Shown in pieces: positions 6,487 to 7,552 of a stretch of 7,552 nucleotides of DNA. The notes beneath the pieces were generated by a model. That model did not search any database. It saw only the letters and a program-made list of their open reading frames with translations, and was not told where the DNA came from. Position 1 is the first letter of the stretch, and every line of letters starts with the position of its first letter. The position numbers and the translations under genes were made by a program. Source of the DNA: Omnitrophica bacterium RIFCSPLOWO2_01_FULL_45_10 (GTDB lineage: Bacteria > Omnitrophota > Gorgyraeia > 2-01-FULL-45-10); NCBI GenBank assembly GCA_001804165.1, contig MHFL01000027.1, positions 6,528-14,079 of the forward strand, written 5' to 3'.

Positions 6487-7552
6487 ATGGCGAAATTCGT
6501 TTACGAAGCGAAGAGAAGCCCGACGGATTCCACTAAAGGGATGTTAGTAGCGGACTCAAAAACCGCGGCCATCCAAAAATTGGTTCAGGAGGGATGGTAC
6601 GTAATATCTCTCGAAGAAGAGGATCAGGATTTGAAGGAAGCCTCGGGCGGCGGCACGGTTCTATTTAAGAGAATCGGTTTAAAGAGCGTAACGACTTTTA
6701 CAAGGCAGCTTTCGGATCTGATGGAGGCTGGGCTCACGCTGGTAAAGGCGCTTTCTGTATTAGAGGCACAGACCCCTGATAAGAGGATGAAGGGCGTCAT
6801 ACAAGACATCCGGGATTTCTGTATGGATGGAAACCCGCTCTCCGCCGCGCTTGCCAGACAAACGCGAGTCTTCTCAGACCTGTATGTCAGCATGGTGAGG
6901 TCCGGAGAAACGGGCGGCGCGCTTGAGAATATACTGAAACGGCTGGCGGATTTCAATGATAAACAACTCGAGATTCAGACCAAAGTAAGAACCGCGCTTG
7001 CCTACCCGATACTCATGTCCGTAGTGGGAGCCGTCACCATAATAGTTTTGGTCACTTTCGTTGTTCCGAGGATGATGGTGGTCTTCAGCGATCTTGGACA
7101 GGCGCTCCCCCTGCCTACTCAAATTCTATTAGGCGTAAGTTACGGAATGGCGAATTACTGGTGGGTGGTTTTAGGCGCTATCGCGGCTCTTGTTGTGACC
7201 GCAGTGAGAATATATAAGACCGAAAACGGAAGGCTGGCCATAGACAGGATGCGCTTGAGTTTGCCTGTTATAGGCGATCTTATAAAAAAAGTAGAGGTAG
7301 CCAGATTCTCAAGAACCCTTGCTACGCTGCTTAATAACGGTGTTCCGATATTGGAATCCCTTAAAGTTGTGTCTGACAGCGTTGGAAACGCGGTAATAAA
7401 GAAAGATATCCTGAACGCATATACAGCCGTGAGGGAAGGGTCGAGCCTCGGGAGGGCGTTTCAGAATTCCGCGGCTATCCCTGCCGGTGTGAGCAATATC
7501 GTAGCTGTCGGTGAAGAAGGTGGCCACTTGGAGAGGTCGCTTTTTAAAGTGG
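6487..7552 (+). CDS. GspF/PilC-type inner-membrane platform protein, 3' truncated by window edge
   Basis: Polytopic inner-membrane protein that binds the assembly ATPase and transmits its motion to pilin or pseudopilin insertion. The reading frame stays open to the window end: 355 codons are visible against about 400 residues usual for the family, so roughly the last membrane segment is missing. The start is firm, because an in-frame TAG lies at 6469-6471 and ATG 6487 is the first start codon after it, although its ribosome-binding site is poor (GAAGAA). Seen: the N-terminal FVYEAK segment, a first GspF domain from about residue 69 (TTFTRQLSDLMEAGLTLVKAL), with SGETGG following, a membrane helix at about 175-193 ending in the conserved VVPR, a second at about 225-242, then the repeated domain from about 272 (ARFSRTLATLLNNGVPILESL) with GEEGG near the edge. 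The two-fold domain repeat is characteristic. It probably shares a transcript with the ATPase gene 64 nt upstream. Confidence 0.93.
   Translation, partial: MAKFVYEAKRSPTDSTKGMLVADSKTAAIQKLVQEGWYVISLEEEDQDLKEASGGGTVLFKRIGLKSVTTFTRQLSDLMEAGLTLVKALSVLEAQTPDKRMKGVIQDIRDFCMDGNPLSAALARQTRVFSDLYVSMVRSGETGGALENILKRLADFNDKQLEIQTKVRTALAYPILMSVVGAVTIIVLVTFVVPRMMVVFSDLGQALPLPTQILLGVSYGMANYWWVVLGAIAALVVTAVRIYKTENGRLAIDRMRLSLPVIGDLIKKVEVARFSRTLATLLNNGVPILESLKVVSDSVGNAVIKKDILNAYTAVREGSSLGRAFQNSAAIPAGVSNIVAVGEEGGHLERSLFKV

Overview
This is a gene-dense bacterial window with five genes, all on the + strand and tightly packed. There is no RNA gene, CRISPR array, insertion sequence or convincing terminator. Two cut genes frame it: a thiolase running in from the left edge and a type II secretion/type IV pilus inner-membrane protein running off the right edge. 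Base composition looks balanced (GC in the 40s to about 50% by eye), and codon use favours ATA for Ile and AGG/AGA for Arg. The organism makes GspE/PilB-type machinery, so it is probably a didermic bacterium. ATA-rich codon use beside such genes would fit an uncultured lineage such as Omnitrophota, but this is a weak guess.

Left two thirds (1-4687): a fatty-acid beta-oxidation operon whose gene order is the reverse of the reaction order. It contains a FadI/HADHB-like thiolase (C-terminal half only), a complete 714-residue FadJ/HADHA-like enoyl-CoA hydratase/3-hydroxyacyl-CoA dehydrogenase, and a large 622-residue acyl-CoA dehydrogenase with N- and C-terminal extensions. The thiolase and fadJ-like genes are 1 nt apart. 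The fadJ-like and dehydrogenase genes overlap by 4 nt (ATGA), with a perfect AGGAGG ribosome-binding site. Together they encode all four chemical steps of the spiral: dehydrogenation, hydration, second oxidation and thiolysis. The acyl-CoA ligase and the electron-transfer flavoprotein would have to lie elsewhere.

Right third (4707-7552): a secretion/pilus module, with a complete GspE/PilB-type assembly ATPase carrying an N-terminal MshEN-like domain, then a GspF/PilC-type platform protein cut at the window edge. ATPase and platform protein work as partners at the inner membrane, the ATPase driving insertion of pilin subunits through the platform protein.

The two modules are only 19 nt apart, but a perfect extended -10 element (TGATATAAT) in the last codons of the dehydrogenase gene could give the pilus genes their own promoter. 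I found no clear candidate for an undescribed system. The points most worth a second look are this promoter and module junction, the MshEN-like tandem motif lacking its leading arginines, and a GC-rich hairpin inside the dehydrogenase gene.
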